Program-made: the position numbers and the translations under genes | The notes under the pieces: generated by a model | The model's input: the letters and a program-made list of their open reading frames with translations, nothing else | Told to the model about the DNA's origin: nothing | Databases searched by the model: none | Part shown: positions 1 to 8,541 of the stretch, piece by piece | How the letters are laid out: each line of letters begins with the position of its first letter | How positions within the stretch are numbered: position 1 is the stretch's first letter | DNA from: Clostridium weizhouense | Lineage (GTDB): Bacteria > Bacillota > Clostridia > Clostridiales > Clostridiaceae | Reading direction: 5' to 3' | Assembly (NCBI RefSeq): GCF_019431045.1 | Contig: NZ_JAHXPT010000007.1 | Span: forward strand, 144,967-208,966 | Length of the DNA: 64,000 nt

Positions 1-122
1 TAATATAGAGAACTTGTAAAAATTAATAATAACAAGTTATTTATATTAATAACTAGTAATTAATATGAAATTTTAGTTATAATGTAATTAAAGATATTAT
101 TTCAAAGAAGGGATTAATTATT

Positions 123-815
123 ATGTTCACATCAATTAAGACACCTAGGGTTTACGATCAGGTTATAGAACAAATAAAAAGTAAAATAAAAAGTGGTGAA
201 ATAAAAAAAGGAGATAAACTTCCATCAGAAAGAGAAATGGCAGAATTACTTTCAGTATCACGTACATCTGTAAGAGAGGCCATAAAGGCATTAGAAGTAA
301 TAGGACTTATAGAAAGTAGACAGGGAGCCGGGAATTATATAAGAACGAATTTTAATAATTCACTTTTTGAACCTCTTTCAGTTATGTTTATGCTTCAAGA
401 AAGTTCCCTTGAAGAAATGTATGATTTAAGAAAAACATTAGAATTGGAATGTGCAAGATTAGCAGCTGAAAATATAAAAGATGCAGAGATAGAGCATTTA
501 AGTGCTATATTAGATAGAATGTATGAATCTTTAACTGAAGAACAAAGTCTTGAACTAGATATTAAATTTCATTATGTAATAGCAAAAGCATCAAGAAATG
601 TTTTATTAATTAATATACTTGAAGTGATATCTCAGCTTATGGATGAATTTATAAAAACCTCAAGAATGCAAATTCTTCATGAAGGAAAGAATAGAGAAAA
701 ATTATTGTCAACACATGAAAATATAGTTAAAGCATTAAAACTTAATGATAAAGAAAAGGTTTCTGAAGCTATGTATGAACATTTCGATTTAATATGGAAA
801 GCATATGGCTATTAA
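123..815 (+). CDS. GntR-family (FadR/LldR subfamily) transcriptional regulator
   Basis: Predicted cytoplasmic DNA-binding regulator of 230 aa. Residues about 8-75 form a GntR winged helix (visible: KLPSEREMAELLSVSRTSVR, then EVIGLIESRQGAGNYI). The all-helical rest, with EMYDLRKTLELECARLAA and a conserved HENI near the C-terminus, fits the FCD ligand-binding domain of the FadR subfamily, which often binds carboxylic acids. The ATG follows GAAGGG. It lies just before a lactate permease-LDH operon whose promoter carries the TNGTNNNACNA palindrome typical of this subfamily, so it is inferred to be the lactate-responsive repressor, like LldR or A. woodii LctA. A strong terminator separates it from that operon. 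The ligand is inferred, not seen. Confidence 0.9.
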   Translation: MFTSIKTPRVYDQVIEQIKSKIKSGEIKKGDKLPSEREMAELLSVSRTSVREAIKALEVIGLIESRQGAGNYIRTNFNNSLFEPLSVMFMLQESSLEEMYDLRKTLELECARLAAENIKDAEIEHLSAILDRMYESLTEEQSLELDIKFHYVIAKASRNVLLINILEVISQLMDEFIKTSRMQILHEGKNREKLLSTHENIVKALKLNDKEKVSEAMYEHFDLIWKAYGY

Positions 816-874
816 AATCATTAAAAAATTAAGGGAGAAGACATATAATATTGTTAATAAAATATCAATAAAGT

Positions 875-917
875 ATACCTATAAAATTAAAAATATAATT
901 TTATAGGTATTTTTATA
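875..917 (+). terminator. Intrinsic terminator after the GntR gene
   Basis: A perfect 15-bp inverted repeat (875-889 with 896-910) with a 6-nt loop is followed by a T-rich run. It ends the regulator transcript before the lactate operon. Confidence 0.85.
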
Positions 918-1029
918 TACAAATAACTTTATTATTTAACGTATTCTAAGTTTGAAATTTATAGGAATAAACTTAGAATTATGTATGATATTGTAATATT
1001 ATATTTATAAAAAATTATGTAAATGTTTT

Positions 1030-1047
1030 CTGTTAATATAATAACAA
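1030..1047 (+). promoter_or_regulatory. Candidate Rex operator upstream of the lactate operon
   Basis: CTGTTAATATAATAACAA matches the two Rex operators before crt (TTGTTAATATTATAACAA) at 16 of 18 positions. It ends 3 bp before the -35 hexamer of the lactate promoter. Rex is the NADH/NAD+-sensing repressor encoded at 16506-17135. Binding is inferred. Confidence 0.5.
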
Positions 1048-1050
1048 TTA

Positions 1051-1079
1051 TTTACATGGTAAAAATTAAGAGTTATAAT
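1051..1079 (+). promoter_or_regulatory. SigA-type promoter of the lactate operon
   Basis: -35 TTTACA (1051-1056), a 17-bp spacer and a perfect -10 TATAAT (1074-1079). The expected transcript start, near 1086, is just before the GntR-type operator cluster. Confidence 0.8.
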
Positions 1080-1090
1080 GAAGCTGTAAA

Positions 1091-1129
1091 TGGTATTACC
1101 AATTTATAATTGGTATGATATATTACCAA
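1091..1129 (+). promoter_or_regulatory. GntR/FadR-type operator cluster
   Basis: TGGTATTACCA (1091-1101) is a perfect palindrome fitting the FadR-subfamily signature TNGTNNNACNA. Overlapping it is TACCAAT-N5-ATTGGTA (1097-1115), then TTGGTA-N8-TACCAA (1110-1129). The interleaved repeats lie directly downstream of the expected transcript start, where a bound repressor would block the promoter. The adjacent GntR protein is the obvious candidate ligand-controlled binder. Confidence 0.65.
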
Positions 1130-1144
1130 AATGGAGGGATAAAT

Positions 1145-2668
1145 GTGTACATGTTATTTTTTCTAGCTTGTATTCCTATTATCTGTCTTATGATATCGCT
1201 TGGAAAACTTAAAATACCAGGTCATAAGGCATGCCCGGTTGCTTTTTTGATAACAGTATTACTAGCAATATTCGTTTGGAAAATGAATATTACAGATACC
1301 TTAACTGCAAGTTTAGAAGGTTTAGCACTAGCTATATGGCCAATAATACTTGTAATTATAGCAGCAGTTTTTACTTATAATTTATCAATTCATACAGGAA
1401 GTATGGAAATTATAAAAAGGATGATGATAGGGGTAACAACAGATAAAAGAATTTTGGTCTTAATATTAGCATGGGGATTTGGAGGATTTCTAGAAGCAAT
1501 TGCAGGATTTGGAACTGCTGTTGCAATACCAGCTAGTATTTTAGCAGTATTAGGATTTGAACCAGTATTTGCAGCAATCATATGTTTAATAGCTAATACT
1601 ACACCGACAGCATTTGGAGCTATAGGTTTACCTATAATTACTTTATCACAAGTAACAGGATTAGACATACATCAATTATCTTATGCAATAACAATCCAAT
1701 TGGCACTAATGATTATACTTATTCCATTTATATTAGTTGCTTTAACAGGAAGGAGCATAAAAGCTATAAAAGGAGTTTTTGGAATTACATTAGCTTCTGG
1801 ATTATCTTTTGCAATACCACAAGTATTTGTAGCAAAATTTATAGGAGCCGAATTACCAGCTGTAATAGGTTCAGTAGTTTCAATGGCAGTAACTATTTTT
1901 ATAGCTAAAAAGTTCTACAATAGTCCTACTCAAGAAGAAAATATAGAAAATAAGGTTTCATTTAAAGAAGGCTTTATGGCCTGGTTACCATTTATATTAG
2001 TATTCTTATTAGTAATGATATGTTCTCCTTTGTTTAAAGGAATATATGAACCATTATCACAAATAAAGACCTTAGTGCAAATTTATAGTGGAGAAGGAGG
2101 AAAGCCTTATATTTTCTCTTGGATTGTAACTCCAGGTATATTAATAATAATTGCAACTTACATTGGAGGACTAATACAAGGGTGCAAATTCAAAGAGATT
2201 ACAATAATTTTATTAAATACAACGAAGCAAATGATTAAATCAGCTATAACAATAGTTTCAATTGTAGCTTTAGCAAAAGTTATGGGATATAGTGGGATGA
2301 TTAAATCAATAGCGAGTGTTTTAGTTATTGTAACTGGAGGATTTTATCCACTAATTTCACCTATAATAGGAGCACTTGGTACATTTATAACGGGAAGTGA
2401 TACGTCAGCAAATGTTTTATTTGGAGAATTACAGGTACAAGCTGCAAATGCAATAGGAGCAAATCCATATTGGATTGCAGGTGGTAATGTAATGGGAGCT
2501 ACCGCAGGAAAGATGATTTCTCCACAAAGTATAGCAGTTGCAACTGCAGCTACTAATCTTGTTGGAAATGAGGGGAAAATATTAAATTCAACTTTAAAAG
2601 TTTGTCTATTTTACATTGTGTTATCAGGATTAATAGTATTTTTCTGTGGCCCAATATTTGGATTTTAA
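1145..2668 (+). CDS. lldP: L-lactate permease (LctP/LldP family)
   Basis: Integral membrane lactate transporter of 507 aa with about 12-14 hydrophobic segments. Family signs include the conserved FGGFLEAIAGFGTA segment and the C-terminal GSDTSANVLFGELQ and GKMISPQS segments. I start at GTG 1145, 6 nt after GGAGGG (1133-1138), not at the in-frame ATG at 1115. The GTG start gives an N-terminus aligning residue for residue with the second permease at 6673, and the longer form would translate through both the operators and the ribosome site. It heads an operon with etfB, etfA and LDH and so supplies their substrate. Confidence 0.92.
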   Translation: MYMLFFLACIPIICLMISLGKLKIPGHKACPVAFLITVLLAIFVWKMNITDTLTASLEGLALAIWPIILVIIAAVFTYNLSIHTGSMEIIKRMMIGVTTDKRILVLILAWGFGGFLEAIAGFGTAVAIPASILAVLGFEPVFAAIICLIANTTPTAFGAIGLPIITLSQVTGLDIHQLSYAITIQLALMIILIPFILVALTGRSIKAIKGVFGITLASGLSFAIPQVFVAKFIGAELPAVIGSVVSMAVTIFIAKKFYNSPTQEENIENKVSFKEGFMAWLPFILVFLLVMICSPLFKGIYEPLSQIKTLVQIYSGEGGKPYIFSWIVTPGILIIIATYIGGLIQGCKFKEITIILLNTTKQMIKSAITIVSIVALAKVMGYSGMIKSIASVLVIVTGGFYPLISPIIGALGTFITGSDTSANVLFGELQVQAANAIGANPYWIAGGNVMGATAGKMISPQSIAVATAATNLVGNEGKILNSTLKVCLFYIVLSGLIVFFCGPIFGF

Positions 2669-2693
2669 AATATAGTTTTTAGGAGGTATTTTT

Positions 2694-3482
2694 ATGAATA
2701 TTTTAGTTTGTATTAAACAAGTACCAGGAACTTCTAAAGTAGAAGTCGATGAAGTTACAGGAGTATTAAAAAGAGATGGAATTGATTCAAAAATGAATCC
2801 TTATGATTTATATGCACTTGAAACAGCACTTAGAATTAAAGAAAGTAAAGGTGGAAGTGTCAAAGTATTAAGTATGGGACCTAATCAAGCTCTTAGCGTA
2901 ATTAAAGAAGCTTATATGATGGGAGCAGATGATGGAACTTTATTATCTGATAGAAGATTTGGTGGTGCAGATGTTTTAGCCACTTCATATACAATATCAC
3001 AAGGTGTAAGGAGTATGGGAGATTTTGAACTTATAATTTGTGGAAAACAAACAACTGATGGAGATACTGCTCAAGTAGGACCTGAAATGGCTGAATATTT
3101 AAATATTCCTCATGTGGCAAATGTAGAAAAAATAATAGAAATAAAAGATCACTCAATTGTAGTTGAAATGGATATGCCGGAAACTTTAGAAGTTGTAGAA
3201 ATAGCTTATCCTTGCTTAATAACTGTAGATAAAGGAATATTCGAACCAAGATTACCATCTTATAAGAAAAAGGTTGCAACAAAGGATAAAGATATTGCAG
3301 TTATAAATTTAGATAATTTTGAAGATAAAAACGAAAAGAAATATGGATTAAATGGTTCACCTACGCAAGTTGAAAGGATATTCCCACCAGAAGTTAATAC
3401 TGACAGAGAGATGTGGATAGGTTCTTCAAATGAGTTAAGTGAAAAAATAAATAATAAATTAAGAGAATTAAAATTCGTATAA
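2694..3482 (+). CDS. lctB: Electron transfer flavoprotein beta subunit of lactate dehydrogenase complex (LctB-like)
   Basis: EtfB, 262 aa, beginning [19 protein letters not shown] with the ETF-beta core [20 protein letters not shown]. In Acetobacterium woodii the equivalent LctB joins LctC and LctD in an electron-confurcating complex that drives NAD+ reduction by lactate with oxidation of reduced ferredoxin. It follows the permease by 25 nt with an AGGAGG site. It is clearly related to the butyryl-CoA-linked EtfB at 19537. The gene symbol is by analogy of operon order (B-C-D) with A. woodii; the biochemistry is inferred. Confidence 0.88.
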   Translation: MNILVCIKQVPGTSKVEVDEVTGVLKRDGIDSKMNPYDLYALETALRIKESKGGSVKVLSMGPNQALSVIKEAYMMGADDGTLLSDRRFGGADVLATSYTISQGVRSMGDFELIICGKQTTDGDTAQVGPEMAEYLNIPHVANVEKIIEIKDHSIVVEMDMPETLEVVEIAYPCLITVDKGIFEPRLPSYKKKVATKDKDIAVINLDNFEDKNEKKYGLNGSPTQVERIFPPEVNTDREMWIGSSNELSEKINNKLRELKFV

Positions 3483-3600
3483 GTTTTAATTTAAAATGAG
3501 TAATTTATTAATATAAAAGGTTTGGATAATAGATATTTGGTTTAGATATGTATAAATAATTTTAAAAAGGTTAAAGGATTTTTTTAAGGGGGAAGAAGTT

Positions 3601-4791
3601 ATGGCAAAGTTAGTTGTAAATCAAGAAAAAATAACTAATCAAGAAGAGCTAATTAAAATATGCCCATTTGGTGCTCTTGAAATAAATAATGGAAAAGTTG
3701 AAATAAATGGAGCATGTAAAATGTGCAAACTTTGTGTTAAAAAAGGACCAAAGGGTGCAGTTGAATATGTAGAGGATGAAGTTAAACAAATTGATAAAAG
3801 TCTTTGGAAGGGAATTGCTGTATATGTTGATCATGTAAATGGTAAAATTCATCCAGTCACTTATGAATTGATAGGTAAAGCAAGGGAATTAGCAGGAAAA
3901 ATAAATCAACCTGTTTATTGTGTATTTATTGGCGATAAAATAACTGATGAAGCAGAAGAATTATTACATTATGGTGTAAATAAAGTATTTGTATATGATA
4001 AAGAAAGCTTAAAAGACTTTAGAATAGAACCATATGCTGCGGCATTTGAAGATTTTATTAATAATGTAAAACCTTCAGCAATATTAGTTGGAGCAACAAC
4101 TATAGGTAGATCACTTGCGCCTAGAATTGCAGCTAGATTTAGAACAGGTCTTACAGCAGATTGCACAATTCTTGACATAAAAGAAAATACAGATTTAGTA
4201 CAAATTAGACCAGCATTTGGTGGAAATATAATGGCTCAAATAGTTACTCCTAATTCTAGACCACAACTTGCAACTGTTAGATATAAAGTAATGACAGCTC
4301 CTGAAAGAACAAATGATATTAGTGGTGAGATAATTCAATGTGATATTAAAGATGAAAAGCTTAAATCTGGCATTAATGTATTAGAAGTTAAAGCGAAAGA
4401 TACAGAAGTTGGAATAAGTGATGCTGAAATAATTATTGCAGCGGGCAGAGGTGTTAAATCAGAAAAAGATTTAGAGATGATAAAAGAATTGGCAAATTTG
4501 TTAGGCGGTGAATTTGCATGTACTAGACCTTTAATTGAAGCAGGTTGGGTAGATGCTAAAAAACAAATAGGATTAAGTGGTAGAACTGTTAGACCAAGAT
4601 TAATAATAACATGCGGAATTTCTGGAGCGGTACAATTTTCAGCAGGTATGAATAATTCAGATTATATTTTTGCTATTAATAGTGATGAAAAAGCACCAAT
4701 ATTTAAGGTTGCACATTACGGTGTGGTAGGAAATCTTTATGAAATAGTTCCACAAATTATAGAAAAAATAAAGATGAGCAAGGAGGCATAA
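3601..4791 (+). CDS. lctC: Electron transfer flavoprotein alpha subunit with N-terminal [4Fe-4S] domain (LctC-like)
   Basis: 396 aa, about 60 residues longer than the second EtfA in the window (335 aa). The extra N-terminus is ferredoxin-like: C21-P, then C39-x2-C42-x2-C45. The position that would supply a second-cluster cysteine is Gly49, so exactly one [4Fe-4S] cluster is expected. The ETF-alpha part follows, ending in the FAD-binding region ([19 protein letters not shown]). An Fe-S EtfA beside a GlcD-type dehydrogenase is the hallmark of LDH-Etf complexes, where the cluster is thought to exchange electrons with ferredoxin. A 118-nt gap, AT-rich and ending in AAGGGGG, separates it from etfB. 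Confidence 0.9.
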   Translation: MAKLVVNQEKITNQEELIKICPFGALEINNGKVEINGACKMCKLCVKKGPKGAVEYVEDEVKQIDKSLWKGIAVYVDHVNGKIHPVTYELIGKARELAGKINQPVYCVFIGDKITDEAEELLHYGVNKVFVYDKESLKDFRIEPYAAAFEDFINNVKPSAILVGATTIGRSLAPRIAARFRTGLTADCTILDIKENTDLVQIRPAFGGNIMAQIVTPNSRPQLATVRYKVMTAPERTNDISGEIIQCDIKDEKLKSGINVLEVKAKDTEVGISDAEIIIAAGRGVKSEKDLEMIKELANLLGGEFACTRPLIEAGWVDAKKQIGLSGRTVRPRLIITCGISGAVQFSAGMNNSDYIFAINSDEKAPIFKVAHYGVVGNLYEIVPQIIEKIKMSKEA

Positions 4792-4795
4792 GGCT

Positions 4796-6199
4796 ATGAC
4801 TTATAAAGATGTTGAAATTAAAGATTATGAATATATATTATCTATTGCAGAAAATGATAAAGAAAGAGTTTTCTTTGGGGATGAAATAAACGAAGATTAT
4901 AGCCATGATGAATTAGGCGGAATAAAGAAAATGCCTGATATAGTAATTCAACCTATAAGTACAGAAGAAGTTTCAAAAGTAATGAAATATGCTTATGAAA
5001 ATAGTATAGCAGTTACACCAAGAGGGTCTGGTACAGGACTTGTTGGAGCAGCTGTTCCAATTAAAGGTGGAATAGTTATAGACCTTTGTAGAATGAATAA
5101 AATATTAGAGTTAGATGAAGAAAATCTTACTCTTACATTAGAACCAGGTGTATTACTTATGGAGATAGGTAAATACGTTGAAGAATTTGATTTATTTTAC
5201 CCACCAGATCCAGGAGAAAAATCTGCAACAATAGGTGGAAACATAAGTACTAATGCAGGCGGAATGAGAGCTGTTAAGTATGGTGTTACTAGAGACTATG
5301 TTAGAGGTCTTGAAGTAGTACTTCCAAATGGAGAAGTAGTACAATTAGGCGGAAAAGTAGTTAAGAATAGTTCAGGATATTCATTAAAAGATTTAATGGT
5401 AGGCTCAGAAGGAACATTAGGTATAGTAACAAAAGCTATATTAAGATTATTACCACTTCCTAAAAAGGCATTAAGTTTACTTATACCATTCCCAACTCTT
5501 GAAAATGCTATAGACACTGTACCAAAAATAATTAAATCTAAATCAATACCTACAGCAATAGAATTTATGCAAAGAGATGCTATATTAGCAGCAGAAGAAT
5601 TTTTAGGTAAAAGTTTTCCAGATAAGTCTTCAGATGCATATTTATTATTAACTTTTGATGGAAACTCTACAGAAGAGATTGAAAAAGCTTATGAAAATGT
5701 TGCGAAGATATGTTTAGATGCAGGTGCTATAGATGTATTCATATCTGATACAGAAGAAAGACAAGAATCAATATGGTCTGCTAGAGGATGTTTCCTTGAA
5801 GCTATAAAGGCTTTAACTACTGAAATGGATGAAGTTGATGTAGTAGTACCTAGAAATAAAATAGGTGAATTTGTGAAATTTACTCATGAACTTGAGAAAA
5901 AATTTAATATTAGAATAAAGAGCTTTGGACATGCTGGAGACGGAAACTTGCATATTTATATCTTAAAAGATGATTTAAATGAAAGTGTATGGAAAGAAAA
6001 ACTTGAATTAGTTATGAAAGATATGTATGACAGATCAAAAGAATTAAAAGGACAAGTATCTGGAGAACATGGAATTGGATTTGCTAAAAAGCCATACTTA
6101 GAACAATCACTTTCAAGCGAAATATTCTCAGTAATGAAGGGAATAAAATTAGCATTTGATCCTAAAAATTTATTAAACCCTGGAAAAGTATTTGAATAA
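4796..6199 (+). CDS. lctD: FAD-dependent lactate dehydrogenase (GlcD family, LctD-like)
   Basis: 467-aa soluble flavoprotein of the GlcD/LldD2 family. The N-terminal FAD (PCMH) domain shows [30 protein letters not shown] and [17 protein letters not shown]. The C-terminal cap shows [15 protein letters not shown] and the final NPGKVF. Expected reaction: lactate to pyruvate, electrons passing to the partner Etf. It begins 4 nt after the etfA stop with an AAGGAGG site inside the end of etfA, so the two are translationally linked. GlcD-type glycolate oxidase or D-2-hydroxyacid dehydrogenases look alike; the permease and Etf neighbours decide for lactate. Confidence 0.88.
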   Translation: MTYKDVEIKDYEYILSIAENDKERVFFGDEINEDYSHDELGGIKKMPDIVIQPISTEEVSKVMKYAYENSIAVTPRGSGTGLVGAAVPIKGGIVIDLCRMNKILELDEENLTLTLEPGVLLMEIGKYVEEFDLFYPPDPGEKSATIGGNISTNAGGMRAVKYGVTRDYVRGLEVVLPNGEVVQLGGKVVKNSSGYSLKDLMVGSEGTLGIVTKAILRLLPLPKKALSLLIPFPTLENAIDTVPKIIKSKSIPTAIEFMQRDAILAAEEFLGKSFPDKSSDAYLLLTFDGNSTEEIEKAYENVAKICLDAGAIDVFISDTEERQESIWSARGCFLEAIKALTTEMDEVDVVVPRNKIGEFVKFTHELEKKFNIRIKSFGHAGDGNLHIYILKDDLNESVWKEKLELVMKDMYDRSKELKGQVSGEHGIGFAKKPYLEQSLSSEIFSVMKGIKLAFDPKNLLNPGKVFE

Positions 6200-6214
6200 A
6201 ATTAAATTTACAAT

Positions 6215-6268
6215 AAAAGAGTATCTTAAAATGATTTTTTTAATTATTTTAAGATACTCTTTTTTTAA
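6215..6268 (+). terminator. Intrinsic terminator of the lactate operon
   Basis: A perfect 18-bp inverted repeat (6215-6232 with 6246-6263) is followed by a run of T residues. Confidence 0.9.
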
Positions 6269-6338
6269 TGTCTAGAAAAGTATAGAATTTGAGAAGCTTG
6301 AAACCTTGATAAAATCTAAGTTTGTGGAGAGGTTTTTG

Positions 6339-6488
6339 AATTGCCAATGGACGATGGACAATTGACAATAAAGGAAGAACTCTTCTTAAGAATATTTCTA
6401 AAATATATTTGAAGAAAGCCAAAGGCTTTCAACCATAATTGTGCATTGTCAACTGTCAATTTAAACGTGGTTTAGCTACTTTTGTTTT
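6339..6488. repeat. Dispersed intergenic repeat, fuller copy (related copy at 29324)
   Basis: Non-coding element with imperfect inverted arms (6339-6364 against 6436-6461, about 20 of 26 positions pairing). Its right part (6411-6488) aligns to 29324-29387: shared blocks include GGCTTT, CATAATTGT, AATT, TGGT-TAGC and ACTTTTGTT, with the copy at 29324 lacking about 16 internal bases. No reading frame. It looks like a decayed MITE-like repeat; a genome search for further copies is decisive. Confidence 0.6.
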
Positions 6489-6587
6489 GTATACAAACTA
6501 TAGAATTTTACAAATATAAAATGTTTTTAAAATCTAAATATTGACAGTAATTTTTTAGTATAAGAAAAAAATTTTTTGTGTACACTA
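6486..6587. promoter_or_regulatory. Pair of GTATAC-type palindromes before the second lactate permease
   Basis: TTTGTATACAAA (6486-6497, perfect) and TTTGTGTACACT (6576-6587) are two related palindromes 90 bp apart in the region before 6673. They resemble GntR-family sites such as the B. subtilis GntR operator core but differ from the TGGTATTACCA at the first permease. No regulator is assigned. Confidence 0.35.
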
Positions 6588-6672
6588 AATTTAATTGTAT
6601 TTACTGATTTTATTTGAAAAATAAGTTTTAAGAAATGACTGTTATTAAGGAATTAAATCGGAGGAGTAATTA

Positions 6673-8211
6673 ATGTACTTATATTTTGTAATAGCATGCA
6701 TTCCTATTTTATGGATAATGGTTTCTTTAGGAAAATTTAAAATACCAGGATATAAAGCGTGTCCCACAGCACTTTTAATTACATTTTTACTAGCCATTTT
6801 TGTTTGGAAAATGAATGTAAAGGAAGCAATTACTTCTGTGTTAGAAGGATTTGCATTAGCATTATGGCCTATAATTCTTATAATTATAGCAGCAGTTTTT
6901 ATATATAATTTATCAGAGTATACAGGTAGCATGAAAACAATAAAGAATATTATGACAGGTGTAACTAATGATAAAAGGATATTGGTATTAATATTAGCTT
7001 GGGGATTTGGAGGTTTTCTTGAAGCTGTATCTGGAATGGGTACAGCGGTAACAATACCAGCAAGCGTACTTGCTGGATTAGGATTTCAACCAGTATTTGC
7101 AGCTATTATTTGTTTAATAGCTAATACAACCTCCACAGCATTTGGAGCAATAGGTTTACCAGTTACAACTTTAGCTAAAGTAACATCATTAGATATACAT
7201 AAATTATCTTATATTATAAGCATTCAATTAGCACCATTAATAATTATCATACCGTTTATTTTAATTATGTTGACTGGAAAGAATATAAAAGCTATTAAAG
7301 GGGTTATTGGAATAACATTAGTATCAGGATTAGGATTTGCTATACCACAAATTATAGTTGCTAAATATTTTGGAGGGGAGTTACCTGGTGTTGTAGGTGG
7401 AGCTATTTCAATGGCATTAACTATATTCATTGCAGAAAAATATTATAAAGAAGCTAAAGATGATAAGTATGTAATTCAAATTGTACAAAATAATGAAAAG
7501 TTATCAATTAAGAAAATTATTTTGGCTTGGAGTCCATTTATTTTAATATTTTTATTTATAATTATTTTCTCACCATTTTGTCCACACATATATAAGCCTT
7601 TGTCAAATATAAAAACTTCAATATATATTTATAAAGGTATAGATTCAAAGCCTTATACTTGTTATTGGATTATAAACCCTGGAACATTAATTATAATAGC
7701 ATCATATATTAGTGGTCTTATACAGGGTGTCAGTTTAAAAAAAATAACATCAATTTTCTGGGAAACAATAAAAGAAATGTATAAGCCAGCTATTACTATA
7801 ATATCTATTATAGCATTAGCTAAAATAATGGGTTATAGCGGCATGATTAAATCTATAGCCGAGATATTGGTTTTAGCTACAGGAACATATTATCCTTTTA
7901 TATCACCAATTATAGGTGCATTAGGAACCTTTGTAACAGGGAGTGATACTTCATCTAATATTTTATTTGGAGAACTTCAAGTTGAAGCAGCAAAGTCGGT
8001 AGGAATAAATCCATATTGGCTTGCTGCTAGCAATATATTAGGTGCAACTGGTGGGAAGATGATCTCACCTCAAAGTATAGCAGTAGCAACTGCAGCTACA
8101 GGATTAACTGATAGTGAAGGAAAAATCCTTAGTTCAACGGTAAAAATATGCTTGATTTATGTTTTGGTAGGAGGAATAATTGTGTTTTTAGGAAGATACA
8201 TATTTGCATAA
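6673..8211 (+). CDS. Second L-lactate permease (LctP/LldP family)
   Basis: 512-aa multi-pass membrane protein, a close paralogue of the permease at 1145. It shares the N-terminus M-Y-x-x-F-x-x-ACIPI, the segments WGFGGFLEA and GSDTSSNILFGELQ, and the end GKMISPQSIAVATAAT. Start ATG follows CGGAGGAG. It is transcribed separately: a terminator and repeat element lie before it and a terminator lies after it. The middle loop (about residues 255-325) differs most between the paralogues. Likely substrate lactate, possibly another 2-hydroxy acid; the duplication may provide different affinity or regulation. Confidence 0.88.
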   Translation: MYLYFVIACIPILWIMVSLGKFKIPGYKACPTALLITFLLAIFVWKMNVKEAITSVLEGFALALWPIILIIIAAVFIYNLSEYTGSMKTIKNIMTGVTNDKRILVLILAWGFGGFLEAVSGMGTAVTIPASVLAGLGFQPVFAAIICLIANTTSTAFGAIGLPVTTLAKVTSLDIHKLSYIISIQLAPLIIIIPFILIMLTGKNIKAIKGVIGITLVSGLGFAIPQIIVAKYFGGELPGVVGGAISMALTIFIAEKYYKEAKDDKYVIQIVQNNEKLSIKKIILAWSPFILIFLFIIIFSPFCPHIYKPLSNIKTSIYIYKGIDSKPYTCYWIINPGTLIIIASYISGLIQGVSLKKITSIFWETIKEMYKPAITIISIIALAKIMGYSGMIKSIAEILVLATGTYYPFISPIIGALGTFVTGSDTSSNILFGELQVEAAKSVGINPYWLAASNILGATGGKMISPQSIAVATAATGLTDSEGKILSSTVKICLIYVLVGGIIVFLGRYIFA

Positions 8212-8269
8212 ATTATTAAATTATATGAGTTTTAATATTTATATTAAACTTAATATTGAAATAATAGGG

Positions 8270-8309
8270 GATTATCTTAGAATTTTATATATTTTAAGAT
8301 AATCTTTTT
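8270..8309 (+). terminator. Intrinsic terminator after the second permease
   Basis: A 10-bp inverted repeat (8270-8279 with 8295-8304) is followed by TTTTT. Confidence 0.75.
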
Positions 8310-8541
8310 GTGTATAAATCTATAAGTCATTGAATATTAGAATTTTATAGTAGTTCTTAATTAATTATTTTTATGTGCCTAAATAGAAAAAAGATAAAAT
8401 TTGACGTATAATTGAGTAAGATATAATTAAGGTGCATTCAAAAAATAATAGAATAAGTATGAGCCTTTATTTGATTTATTATTTTATGAACTAAATACTA
8501 ATAAAATTTTATAACATATAAGTTAAAGGGAGATATAACAT

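Noticed and set aside
11..38. Inverted repeat AACTTGT...ACAAGTT at the window start, possibly a terminator or operator
   Set aside because: Short arms with a 14-nt loop, no T-run and no view of the upstream gene; too weak to call.
1115..1144. Upstream ATG start for the first lactate permease
   Set aside because: The added codons translate the operator and the Shine-Dalgarno itself; the GTG at 1145 has ideal spacing and aligns with the paralogue.
1390..1668. Minus-strand open frame inside the lactate permease
   Set aside because: Antisense shadow of a strongly conserved membrane protein gene; no start signal. The same reasoning excludes the other antisense frames, such as 15056-15436 in cadA and 21519-22034 in hbd.
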